DNA of 12,098 nt from an uncultured Collinsella sp. (GTDB lineage: Bacteria; Actinomycetota; Coriobacteriia; Coriobacteriales; Coriobacteriaceae): NCBI GenBank assembly GCA_900550355.1, contig URRT01000047.1, positions 1-12,098 on the forward strand, written 5' to 3'. Shown one piece after another: positions 6,336 through 12,098 of this stretch; within the stretch, counting starts at the first letter, position 1; the number at the start of each line of letters is the position of its first letter. A program made the translations under genes and the position numbers. The notes beneath the pieces are model-generated. The model made no database searches and had not been told where the DNA came from. It saw only the letters and a program-made list of their open reading frames with translations.

Positions 6336-7211
6336 CTTGAGGAGTTGTGCCATGGCGTTGACGAATTTTTGGACTTGGGGGGTTGGCTCGAGCGGGTAGT
6401 GCAGAAAGACCGGTACCTCGCGGCCGCACAGGAACGGCACGCCCACAAAGGCCGGGTGCACCCCCGACCATGCGCCGCAGGTGAGCACCGCGTCGCCCTT
6501 TTCCTCTGCCTCGTTAAAGAGCGCAAAGTCAAAGCTGTCCACGTCGATCACGTCAACGCCGCCGTCGGCCAGAAGGTCGATGCGCAGGCTGTCCATGGCG
6601 TCGTTGCCGTGGCGGAGCACGCGCAGGCGCATGCCCTCCAGGTCGGCAACCGTGATGCGCGTCTTACGCGCCAGCGGGCTCATGCGCGGCACGTCGATAT
6701 AAAACGGCACGTTGACAATGCGGAGCTTTTGGCAGGCATCGCCCCAGCGTGGGGTCGAAAAACTCGACTGCACCACATCGACCTCGCGGCCCAAGCTGCG
6801 CATAACGGTCTCGCGCGCGTCGTAGAGGTCGCTTACCGGCACGATCTCAAATCGCAGCGACGGTTCCGAATCGTGGATGCCCGACCACATCGACAGCGTT
6901 TGGCGCCCCGGGCACATCATCGACACGCCCAGGCGCACGGCGCCGCCATCGCCCGCCGCGCGTCGGGCACGGCGCAACGCGTCCTCGGACTGCCGCATGA
7001 TCGAGCGCGCATCGTCCACCAGCAGAGCACCCGCCGGCGTCACCTTGACGCCCGAGTGCGAGCGTTCGAACAGCGTGATGCCGAACTCGGCCTCGAAGCC
7101 CGACACCTGCTTGACGAGCGCCGGAGTCGACACACGCATTTTTGCCGCCGCACGCGAGAAGCTTCCCAGCTCCGCGGCGGCCGATATGGCCTCGAGTCGT
7201 CGATCGTACAC
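6333..7211 (-). CDS. LysR-family transcriptional regulator
   Basis: This DNA-binding regulator probably controls the divergent SDR-MFS-Gfo/Idh operon in response to its substrate. The N-terminal winged helix-turn-helix reads RRLEAISAAAELGSFSRAAAKMRVSTPALVKQVSGFEAEFGITLFERSHSGVKVTPAG, with the family's typical gSFsrAA and TLFERS-like elements. A two-lobed effector-binding domain follows (from about RLGVSMMCPG), ending in MAQLLK. The GTG start at 7211 gives 292 residues, normal for the family, and is preceded by GGGAG at good spacing. The in-frame ATG at 7244 would add 11 basic residues (MRSRARKREID) and has no clear ribosome binding site. The stop lies inside the right-hand 56-bp repeat. Its effector cannot be told from the sequence. 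Confidence 0.9.
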   Translation of the reverse strand: MYDRRLEAISAAAELGSFSRAAAKMRVSTPALVKQVSGFEAEFGITLFERSHSGVKVTPAGALLVDDARSIMRQSEDALRRARRAAGDGGAVRLGVSMMCPGRQTLSMWSGIHDSEPSLRFEIVPVSDLYDARETVMRSLGREVDVVQSSFSTPRWGDACQKLRIVNVPFYIDVPRMSPLARKTRITVADLEGMRLRVLRHGNDAMDSLRIDLLADGGVDVIDVDSFDFALFNEAEEKGDAVLTCGAWSGVHPAFVGVPFLCGREVPVFLHYPLEPTPQVQKFVNAMAQLLK

Positions 7212-7319
7212 GTCAATCTCCCGTTTTCGCGCCCGTGACCGCATGGGGCCACAGGGGGTTGTTTTCGCAGGTCACGCGCTCAATTGAGAATAAACTGCAT
7301 CGCACAGTGTAAACCTACG

Positions 7320-7336
7320 GTTAACGCTATTCTAAC
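7320..7336. promoter_or_regulatory. Candidate LysR box (T-N11-A)
   Basis: GTTAACGCTATTCTAAC has GTTA/TAAC arms and contains the T-N11-A core (T7322 to A7334). It sits in the divergent spacer, centred about 54 bases upstream of the predicted start of the SDR operon transcript. It is also just upstream of a weak TTTACA (7313-7308) and TATTCT (7292-7287) pair, 15 bases apart, for lysR itself. A second dyad, TATGC (7340-7344) with GCATA (7367-7371), could be an activation site. Confidence 0.5.
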
Positions 7337-7346
7337 AAATATGCAA

Positions 7347-7375
7347 TTCACCTGCGCAAATGCAAAGCATACGAT
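7347..7375 (+). promoter_or_regulatory. Candidate promoter of the SDR-MFS-Gfo/Idh operon
   Basis: TTCACC and TACGAT are separated by 17 bases, each matching four of six consensus positions. A weak promoter of this kind suits LysR activation from the box at 7320-7336. The leader would be about 60 bases. GAAGGGAAG lies shortly before the SDR ATG. Confidence 0.4.
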
Positions 7376-7444
7376 AACCAGCGAAAACCACGTGGGTCGA
7401 TTAATGGGAGCGGCCCACCGGGAGGCACAAGAAGGGAAGTTCCT

Positions 7445-8326
7445 ATGAGCAATTGGCTTAAGCTCGAGGGCGATGTCTGCGCCGTGACTGGCGCGCTCGG
7501 CGGTATGGGCGCCGAGATCTGCCGCGAGTTCGCCCGCAATGGCGCCAACGTCGTCATGCTCGACCTGGACGAGGAGAAGGTCAAGGCCGCTGCCGCCGAC
7601 CTCGCTGCCGAATTTGGCATCCACGCCGAGGGCTACAAGATGAACGCCACCGACGAGGCCGAGGTTCAGGCTGCCGTCGACGCAACCATCGCCAACTTCG
7701 GCCGCGTCGACGTCCTCGTCAACACCGCCGGTATCCTGCGCTTCGCCGCCATGGAGGACCTGCCGCTGAGCGACTGGGAGCAGGTGCTCAACGTCAACCT
7801 CACCGGTTACTTCATCACCTCGCAGCGCTTTGGTCGCGAGATGATCAAGGCCGGCCAGGGTCGCCTGGTGCACATCTCGACCGTCGCCAGCCACTCCCCC
7901 GAGACGTTCTCGGGCGTGTACAGCTCCACCAAGGCCGGCGTCAACATGATGTCCAAGATGCTCGCCGCCGAGTGGGGCCCCTACGGCGTCCGCTCCAACT
8001 GCGTCGAACCCTGCTTCGTTAAGACCCCGATGTCGGCCAACTTCTACGCCGACCCCGAGGTCGAAAAGAGCCGCAGCCGTCTGATCGCCACGCGCCGCAT
8101 CGGCGAGGTCAGCGATATCGCCAACGCCGTCATGTTCCTGGCGTCCAAGCGCTCGGACTTTACCACCGGCGACGCCATCAAGGTCGACGGCGGCTTCTCC
8201 AACATGATGGGCGACCTCACCGCCAAGCCCGGCGGCCGTCGCGCCTATGCCGACAACTACCTTAAGAACAAGGGTGTCGAGCTCTGGTCCGATGAGTCCG
8301 GCGTCGCCAAGCCGACTGACCAGTAA
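7445..8326 (+). CDS. SDR-family NAD(P)-dependent oxidoreductase
   Basis: This is a 293-residue classical short-chain dehydrogenase/reductase, expected to oxidise an alcohol or reduce a carbonyl in the cytoplasm. TGALGGMG (15-22) is the dinucleotide-binding loop, and Asp40 ends the second strand (VVMLDLD), which favours NAD. NTAG lies at 93-96, the structural/catalytic Asn in NVNLTG is near 118, and Y159-SST-K163 is the active-site pair. Thirteen residues before Tyr159, where FabG has its catalytic Ser, there is Thr146, next to Ser145. VDGGF near 248 is the usual end of the fold. About 40 further residues, ending SGVAKPTDQ, form a C-terminal extension beyond the common 250. It is first in the operon, 66 bases before the transporter. 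The exact substrate is not evident. Confidence 0.93.
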   Translation: MSNWLKLEGDVCAVTGALGGMGAEICREFARNGANVVMLDLDEEKVKAAAADLAAEFGIHAEGYKMNATDEAEVQAAVDATIANFGRVDVLVNTAGILRFAAMEDLPLSDWEQVLNVNLTGYFITSQRFGREMIKAGQGRLVHISTVASHSPETFSGVYSSTKAGVNMMSKMLAAEWGPYGVRSNCVEPCFVKTPMSANFYADPEVEKSRSRLIATRRIGEVSDIANAVMFLASKRSDFTTGDAIKVDGGFSNMMGDLTAKPGGRRAYADNYLKNKGVELWSDESGVAKPTDQ

Positions 8327-8338
8327 ACCAACCTGACA

Positions 8339-8369
8339 GGGAGGTCCCGCGGACACGCCCGCTCCTCCC
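8339..8369 (+). other. Intercistronic hairpin between the SDR and transporter genes
   Basis: GGGAGG (8339-8344) can pair with CCTCCC (8364-8369), and inside it GCGG (8349-8352) with CCGC (8359-8362), with an internal loop between them. No T-run follows, so it is more likely to affect mRNA processing or stability than to terminate. Confidence 0.4.
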
Positions 8370-8392
8370 CCGTATCGATTAGAAAGAGTCCA

Positions 8393-9649
8393 ATGGCTTC
8401 CACCAACTCCAACAAGGGTCGCGCCGTCGTGCTTTCCGCCGCGTGCGTCACCATGTTCTTCATCAGCTCCATCGCGCTGTATTCCGTCGTGAGCAAGAAC
8501 CTGCTCGCCGTCTACCCCGAGTGGTCGAGCGCCCTTACCTGGGCGTTCCCGGTCTTTCAGACCATCATGGCCGTGACGGGCATCTTCGCCGGCCGCATCT
8601 CCGATAAGATCGGCCCGCGCAACGTCGTGATCGCCGCCGCCGCGTGCTACGGCGTGGGCTGGTTCATGTCCGGCACCGTCACCGAGCCGTGGCAGTTCTA
8701 CCTGTGGTTCTCGCTCGTCGCCGCCATCGGCAACGGCCTGGGCTACAACCCGGCGCTCACCACCGGCCAAAAGTGGTTCATCGACAAGAAGGGCCTTGCC
8801 TCCGGCATCACCCTGGCCGCTTCGACCGCCGGCCCCGCCGTGCTGTCCCCGGTGCTCGCCTCGCTGCTCATCCCGAGCCTGGGCATCTTTGGCGCCCTCA
8901 AGGCACTCGGCGTCATCTTCTTTGTGACGATCGCCGCCTCCGCCCTGTTCCTGAAGGCCCCCGAGGCCGGTTGGCTGCCCGAGGGCTTCGAGGCCCCCAA
9001 GGGTGGCGCACATGCCGGCACCTTCGGTGACCTCACCCCGGGCGAGATGGTCAAGACCCCGCGCTTCTGGGTCCTCATCATCACCTTCGCCTTCGCCGCC
9101 ACCGCGGGTACCCTGCTCGTGGGCAAGGTTGCCTCCATCGCCGCCGTCCAGCTCTTCGCCGACCCCACGAGCGCCGCGGCCGTCGCCCTCGGCGGTGTGG
9201 TGGTCTCCGTCAACACCTGCGCCAACCTGGTCGGCCGCCTGTCCTTTGGCCAGATCATCGACAAGCTCGGCGCCTATAAGTCGCTGCTCATCAGCCTTGT
9301 CGTCACCATCGTCGCGCTCGTCATCATGTCGATGAGCTTTACGCAGAGCATGTTCTTTGTGGCACTCGCCCTGCTCGGCTTTAGCTTTGGCGCCCTGCTC
9401 GTCATCTACCCGCCGCTCACCGGTGGCGCCTTTGGTACCAGCAACATCGGCGTCAACTACGGCATCATGTTTTTGGGCTATGCCGCTTCCACCTGGATCA
9501 GCCAGCCCATCACCGCCGTGCTGTATCACGCCGAGGCTGGCAGCGCCGCCTACCAGCAGTCCTTCTACGGCGCCATTGTGATCGCCGCCATCGCCGTCGT
9601 GCTCACCGTCTACATGATGGTCTCCGACAGCAAGAAGAAGTCCGCCTAG
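8393..9649 (+). CDS. MFS transporter, OFA (oxalate/formate antiporter-like) family
   Basis: This 418-residue inner-membrane carrier has about 12 hydrophobic segments. The conserved loop 2-3 signature is GRISDKIGPR (67-76), and a second-half counterpart lies at GRLSFGQIIDKLGAYK (281-296). KWFIDKKGLASGI (127-139) after the fourth or fifth helix is typical of OxlT-like proteins, which carry small organic anions. The hydrophilic central loop spans about 190-220. AGAAAGAG lies just before the ATG. Its place between two oxidoreductases suggests that it imports their substrate, or exchanges substrate for product. Which acid is carried cannot be read from the sequence, and a sugar-acid or hydroxy-acid role is as plausible as oxalate. 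Confidence 0.9.
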   Translation: MASTNSNKGRAVVLSAACVTMFFISSIALYSVVSKNLLAVYPEWSSALTWAFPVFQTIMAVTGIFAGRISDKIGPRNVVIAAAACYGVGWFMSGTVTEPWQFYLWFSLVAAIGNGLGYNPALTTGQKWFIDKKGLASGITLAASTAGPAVLSPVLASLLIPSLGIFGALKALGVIFFVTIAASALFLKAPEAGWLPEGFEAPKGGAHAGTFGDLTPGEMVKTPRFWVLIITFAFAATAGTLLVGKVASIAAVQLFADPTSAAAVALGGVVVSVNTCANLVGRLSFGQIIDKLGAYKSLLISLVVTIVALVIMSMSFTQSMFFVALALLGFSFGALLVIYPPLTGGAFGTSNIGVNYGIMFLGYAASTWISQPITAVLYHAEAGSAAYQQSFYGAIVIAAIAVVLTVYMMVSDSKKKSA

Positions 9650-9657
9650 TTTTACCG

Positions 9658-9688
9658 ATGCGACAAAGGGACAGCCCCTTTGTCGCAT
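9658..9688 (+). other. Perfect 13-bp intercistronic hairpin
   Basis: ATGCGACAAAGGG (9658-9670) and its exact complement (9676-9688) flank a five-base loop in the 69-base gap before the Gfo/Idh gene. There is no T-run after it. It could protect the upstream mRNA end, or act as a partial attenuator that lowers expression of the last gene. Confidence 0.7.
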
Positions 9689-9718
9689 TCCACCGGCCAC
9701 CAGTATTAAGGAGTCGAA

Positions 9719-10759
9719 ATGTCTGAGCTCAACCCCGTCCGCATTGCCGTTATCGGCGCCGGCGCCATGGGCCGCAACCACATCCGCTTTGTCACCGAGG
9801 AGCCCGAGGCCGAGCTCGTCGCCATCGCCGACGCCTTTGAGGGCGCCCGCGCCACGGCCGAGGCCGCCGGCGTGCCGTTTTACACCGATCCCGCCCAGAT
9901 GATGGACGAGGTCAAGCCCGAGGCCGTCATTATCGCCACCCCCAACGACCTGCACCTGGGCGTTGCCCGCGAGGCTGTGAAGCGCAACATCGTGCCGCTG
10001 GTCGAAAAGCCGATCTCCAACGATCTTGAGGATGCCCAGGCCTTCGCCGCCGAGGCCGAGACCGCCGGCGTGCCCGTGCTCGTGGGCCAGCACCGTCGCC
10101 ACAATCCCTTCGTCAACAAAGCCAAGGAGATCATCGAGTCCGGCGAGCTGGGCAAGCTCACCGTATCGAGCTTCCACTACATGATCTATAAGAATGACGA
10201 GTACTTCGACGTCGAGTGGCGCCGCAAGAAGGGTGCCGGCCCGATCCTGGTCAACCTGGTGCACGATGTCGACCTGCTCCGCTATCTGCTGGGCGAGCCC
10301 GTTGCCGTCCAGGGTATGCAGTCCAGCGCCGCCCGCGGTTTTGAGACCGAGGACTCCGCCGTGGTCAACGTCCGTTTTGCCGATGGCGCGCTTGCGAGCA
10401 TGACCATCTCCGACGCCACCGCCAGCCCCTGGAACTGGGAGGCCACCGCTCGCGAGGATCCGCAGTACCGCCCCTTCGACGCCGACGCCTACTTTATCGG
10501 CGGCACTAAGGGCGCCCTTTCGCTGCCCCGCCTACACCAGTTCTCCTACGACGGCGCCTCCAACTGGCACAAGCCGCTGCAGATGGAAATCCCGGCTGTG
10601 GACCCGGCGCTGCCGCACAAGATGCAGCTCAAGCACTTTGTGAAGGTCGTTCGCCGCGAGGTCGAGCCCGTCGTGACCCCCGCCGACAACGTCAAAACGC
10701 TCACGCTGCTCAACGCCGTCAAAGAGGCCGCCGAGACCGGCCAACTCGTCGAGCTGTAA
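9719..10759 (+). CDS. Gfo/Idh/MocA-family oxidoreductase
   Basis: This 346-residue cytoplasmic NAD(P)-dependent dehydrogenase belongs to a family that acts on sugars, inositols and related polyols or acids. The Rossmann motif GAGAMG lies at 13-18 and ATPNDLH at 73-79. EKPIS (96-100) holds the family's catalytic Lys97, GQHRRHNP is at 123-130, and VHDVDLLRYLLGE (181-193) supplies His182 and Asp185 of the substrate site. The length is normal and the C-terminal alpha/beta domain looks complete. AAGGAG lies 7-8 bases before the ATG. It is the last gene of the operon and is followed by a classic terminator. Together with the SDR it could carry out successive oxidations, or an oxidation and an epimerisation, of the imported compound. 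Confidence 0.94.
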   Translation: MSELNPVRIAVIGAGAMGRNHIRFVTEEPEAELVAIADAFEGARATAEAAGVPFYTDPAQMMDEVKPEAVIIATPNDLHLGVAREAVKRNIVPLVEKPISNDLEDAQAFAAEAETAGVPVLVGQHRRHNPFVNKAKEIIESGELGKLTVSSFHYMIYKNDEYFDVEWRRKKGAGPILVNLVHDVDLLRYLLGEPVAVQGMQSSAARGFETEDSAVVNVRFADGALASMTISDATASPWNWEATAREDPQYRPFDADAYFIGGTKGALSLPRLHQFSYDGASNWHKPLQMEIPAVDPALPHKMQLKHFVKVVRREVEPVVTPADNVKTLTLLNAVKEAAETGQLVEL

Positions 10760-10831
10760 TGCCTTAGGGTGGGCCACGATAAAACTCCACGCCGAGCACC
10801 TCGGACCGCCGCAAATAAGCCCCTCTTCTTT

Positions 10832-10866
10832 GCCCCGCGAGCAGCCTTCTACCCGCGGGGCTTTTT
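10832..10866 (+). terminator. Rho-independent terminator of the SDR-MFS-Gfo/Idh operon
   Basis: GCCCCGCG (10832-10839) pairs with CGCGGGGC (10854-10861) across a 14-base loop and is followed at once by TTTTT. A smaller stem CCGAG-CAC-CTCGG lies upstream, near 10792-10804. Confidence 0.85.
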
Positions 10867-10887
10867 GCACCTCAGCTTGATTCGTTC

Positions 10888-11047
10888 GCCACGAAATGGG
10901 CCTATCTACTACGTTTAACCGATTACCCCCAACCATACCGAATTTCGCGAAATAAAAACCGCAGGTAGACGGCTTGCGTATTTTCGGAAAACCGGGGGAT
11001 GGTCGACCCATACGGGTTAAACGTAGTAGATAGGTCATTTTCGTGGC
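10888..11047. repeat. 160-bp MITE-like palindromic intergenic element
   Basis: The 33-base left arm (10888-10920) and right arm (11015-11047) are inverted copies matching at about 30 positions. CCTATCTACTACGTTTAACC is identical in both. The 94-base centre holds a perfect 12-bp palindrome, ATTTCGCGAAAT (10942-10953), and GCAGGTAGACGGC. It contains no convincing ORF. It sits between the operon terminator and tex. I could not find a clear target-site duplication. Confidence 0.75.
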
Positions 11048-11051
11048 ACGG

Positions 11052-11070
11052 CCCAAAACAGTCTTTTGGG
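11052..11070. other. Small inverted repeat upstream of tex
   Basis: CCCAAAA (11052-11058) and TTTTGGG (11064-11070) flank a five-base loop, a few bases after the MITE-like element and about 60 bases before tex. It may be an operator or part of the tex leader. No convincing promoter was identified here. Confidence 0.35.
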
Positions 11071-11128
11071 ACGGGTGGTATCCTTGGTAGCTCTGTGCTG
11101 CAAACGCACCTTTACCGCAAGGAGTTTC

Positions 11129-12098
11129 ATGGATCTTATCGCCCAGCTCGCCCGCGAGCTCAACCTTAAGGTTGCCAACATCGAGGCGGCCGTCAAGCTC
11201 ATCGACGAGGGCAACACCATTCCCTTTATCTCGCGCTACCGCAAGGAGGCCACAGGCGGCATGGACGACGTCGCCCTGCGCGCACTCGACGAGCGCCTGT
11301 CCTACCTGCGCAATCTTGAGCAGCGTAAAGAGGACGTCATTCTGCTCATCGACGCCCAGGGCAAACTCACGCCCGAGCTCGAGCAGCAGATTCGCGAGGC
11401 CACGCAGCTCCAGCGTGTCGAGGACCTCTACAAGCCCTACCGCAAAAAGCGCATGACCCGCGCGCAGAAGGCCCGCGAGGCCGGCCTGGAGCCGCTCGCC
11501 AACATGATCATCATGCAGGCGTCGGCCAAGGGCAGCGCACTCGACGCCGCCGCGGAATACGTCAACGAGGAGGCCGGCTTCGACACACCCGAGAAGGCGC
11601 TCGCCGACATCGTGGCCGAGACGGTAGCCGAGGACCCGGAGAACGTCGCCGACCTGCGCGCCTTTACGCAAAACACCGCCGATATCGTCGTCGAGGCCAC
11701 CGACCCCGCCGAGAAGACCCCCTACGAGCCGTACTACAGCTATGACGAGCCACTGCGCCGTATACCCAACCACCGCGTGCTGGCTATCGACCGCGGTGAG
11801 CGCGAGGGCAAGCTCCGCGTGCGCGTGAACGTCGACGGCGCAGCCGCCACGGCACGCCTCGGCAGTCGTTGGCCCCGACGCCAGGGCGTCTTCGCCCCCA
11901 TCTTCGATGCTGCCATCGCTGACGGTTACAAGCGCCTCATGGCTCCCTCGCTTGAGCGCGAGGCCCGCGCCAAACTCACCGTTCGCGCCCAAACCGAGGC
12001 CATCAACGTCTTTGCCAAGAATCTCGAGGGCTTGCTCTCGGCGCGCCCCGTGCGCGGCGCCCGCGTGCTCGCGCTCGATCCGGGCTACCGCACCGGCT
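11129..12098 (+). CDS. tex: Tex family RNA-binding transcription accessory protein (5' part)
   Basis: The first 323 codons of Tex are present and the gene runs off the right edge; the full family length is about 720-780. Tex is a conserved cytoplasmic nucleic-acid-binding protein related to eukaryotic Spt6. Visible features are the N-terminal helical domain with VEAAVKLIDEG-like and TIPFISRYRKEATGGMDD elements (about 20-47), LYKPYRKKRMTRAQKAREAGLEPLA, and IADGYKRLMAPSLERE. The window ends at VLALDPGYRTG, which opens the YqgF/RNase H-like domain. HhH and S1 domains should follow outside the window. AAGGAG precedes the ATG at 11129. The frame is intact throughout and its codon use is host-like. 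Confidence 0.95.
   Translation, partial: MDLIAQLARELNLKVANIEAAVKLIDEGNTIPFISRYRKEATGGMDDVALRALDERLSYLRNLEQRKEDVILLIDAQGKLTPELEQQIREATQLQRVEDLYKPYRKKRMTRAQKAREAGLEPLANMIIMQASAKGSALDAAAEYVNEEAGFDTPEKALADIVAETVAEDPENVADLRAFTQNTADIVVEATDPAEKTPYEPYYSYDEPLRRIPNHRVLAIDRGEREGKLRVRVNVDGAAATARLGSRWPRRQGVFAPIFDAAIADGYKRLMAPSLEREARAKLTVRAQTEAINVFAKNLEGLLSARPVRGARVLALDPGYRTG

Noticed and set aside
6108..6471. Upstream extension of the adhesin frame, including MRKMRKMTANRLRMILLL, which ends in LPWAGC like a lipobox
   Set aside because: The hydrophobic stretch is short, it overlaps the predicted promoter, and the extension from 6471 overlaps lysR. The MRRTF signal peptide in the other frame is far better. 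It remains the fallback if the tract is not variable.
6345..7238. 297-codon plus-strand frame over lysR
   Set aside because: It is antisense to a clear LysR HTH protein; the His/Arg-rich translation is typical of a shadow frame.
7444..8326. Specific naming of the SDR as gluconate 5-dehydrogenase or a hydroxysteroid dehydrogenase
   Set aside because: The core motifs are generic to classical SDRs and nothing in the sequence fixes the substrate.
7280..10264. 994-codon open frame on the minus strand
   Set aside because: It is antisense to three clear genes. With C/G-ending codons the reverse frame rarely meets a stop. The protein is His/Gly/Asp-rich low complexity and no family motif is seen.
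10532..11992. 486-codon minus-strand frame over the Gfo/Idh end and tex
   Set aside because: Same antisense artefact. It crosses a terminator and the palindromic element and has no recognisable domain.

Overview
The window looks like chromosome from a high-GC, Gram-positive actinobacterium, most likely a gut Coriobacteriia member such as Collinsella. This is inferred from the strong C/G third-position bias in the right half, the housekeeping gene tex, and a Firmicutes-like class B sortase pilus locus. I could not check the taxonomy.

Left part (1-6335). After a gene tail (2-100) and a strong hairpin terminator (109-141) comes a minus-strand operon, read from right to left. It encodes a large surface adhesin (2803-6107), a SipA-like signal-peptidase homologue (2174-2806), an FctA/Spy0128-type backbone pilin (1031-2122) and a class B sortase (276-1010). 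The order tip protein - SipA - backbone - sortase is that of the streptococcal FCT pilus loci. The SipA homologue lacks both catalytic residues of signal peptidase I, as streptococcal SipA does. The surface proteins carry VPTG/VPTD sorting signals instead of LPXTG. The adhesin has two related head modules, InlB-type repeats and a C-terminal domain shared with the pilin.

The key observation is a run of nine G in the adhesin signal-peptide region (6046-6054). As sequenced, an excellent signal peptide lies one frame away from the 3.2-kb body of the protein. One added G, or two removed, would join them. A second run of nine G sits 90 bases upstream. This is the signature of slipped-strand phase variation, and the locus is read here as phase-OFF. 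The whole pilus cassette lies between two 56-bp direct repeats (223-278 and 6280-6335), each of which supplies the stop codon of the gene ending in it.

Right part (6333-12098). A LysR-type regulator (minus strand) is divergent from a plus-strand operon of an SDR oxidoreductase, an OFA-type MFS transporter and a Gfo/Idh/MocA oxidoreductase. The spacer between them holds a T-N11-A LysR box and a candidate promoter. The three genes look like an uptake and oxidation pathway for one unidentified, probably anionic, substrate under LysR control. Hairpins lie in both intercistronic gaps and a classic terminator closes the operon. A 160-bp MITE-like element with 33-bp inverted arms follows, and then tex, which runs off the right edge.

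No rRNA, tRNA, CRISPR array, transposase or integrase was seen. Very long antisense reading frames, one of 994 codons, are products of the codon bias and were rejected.
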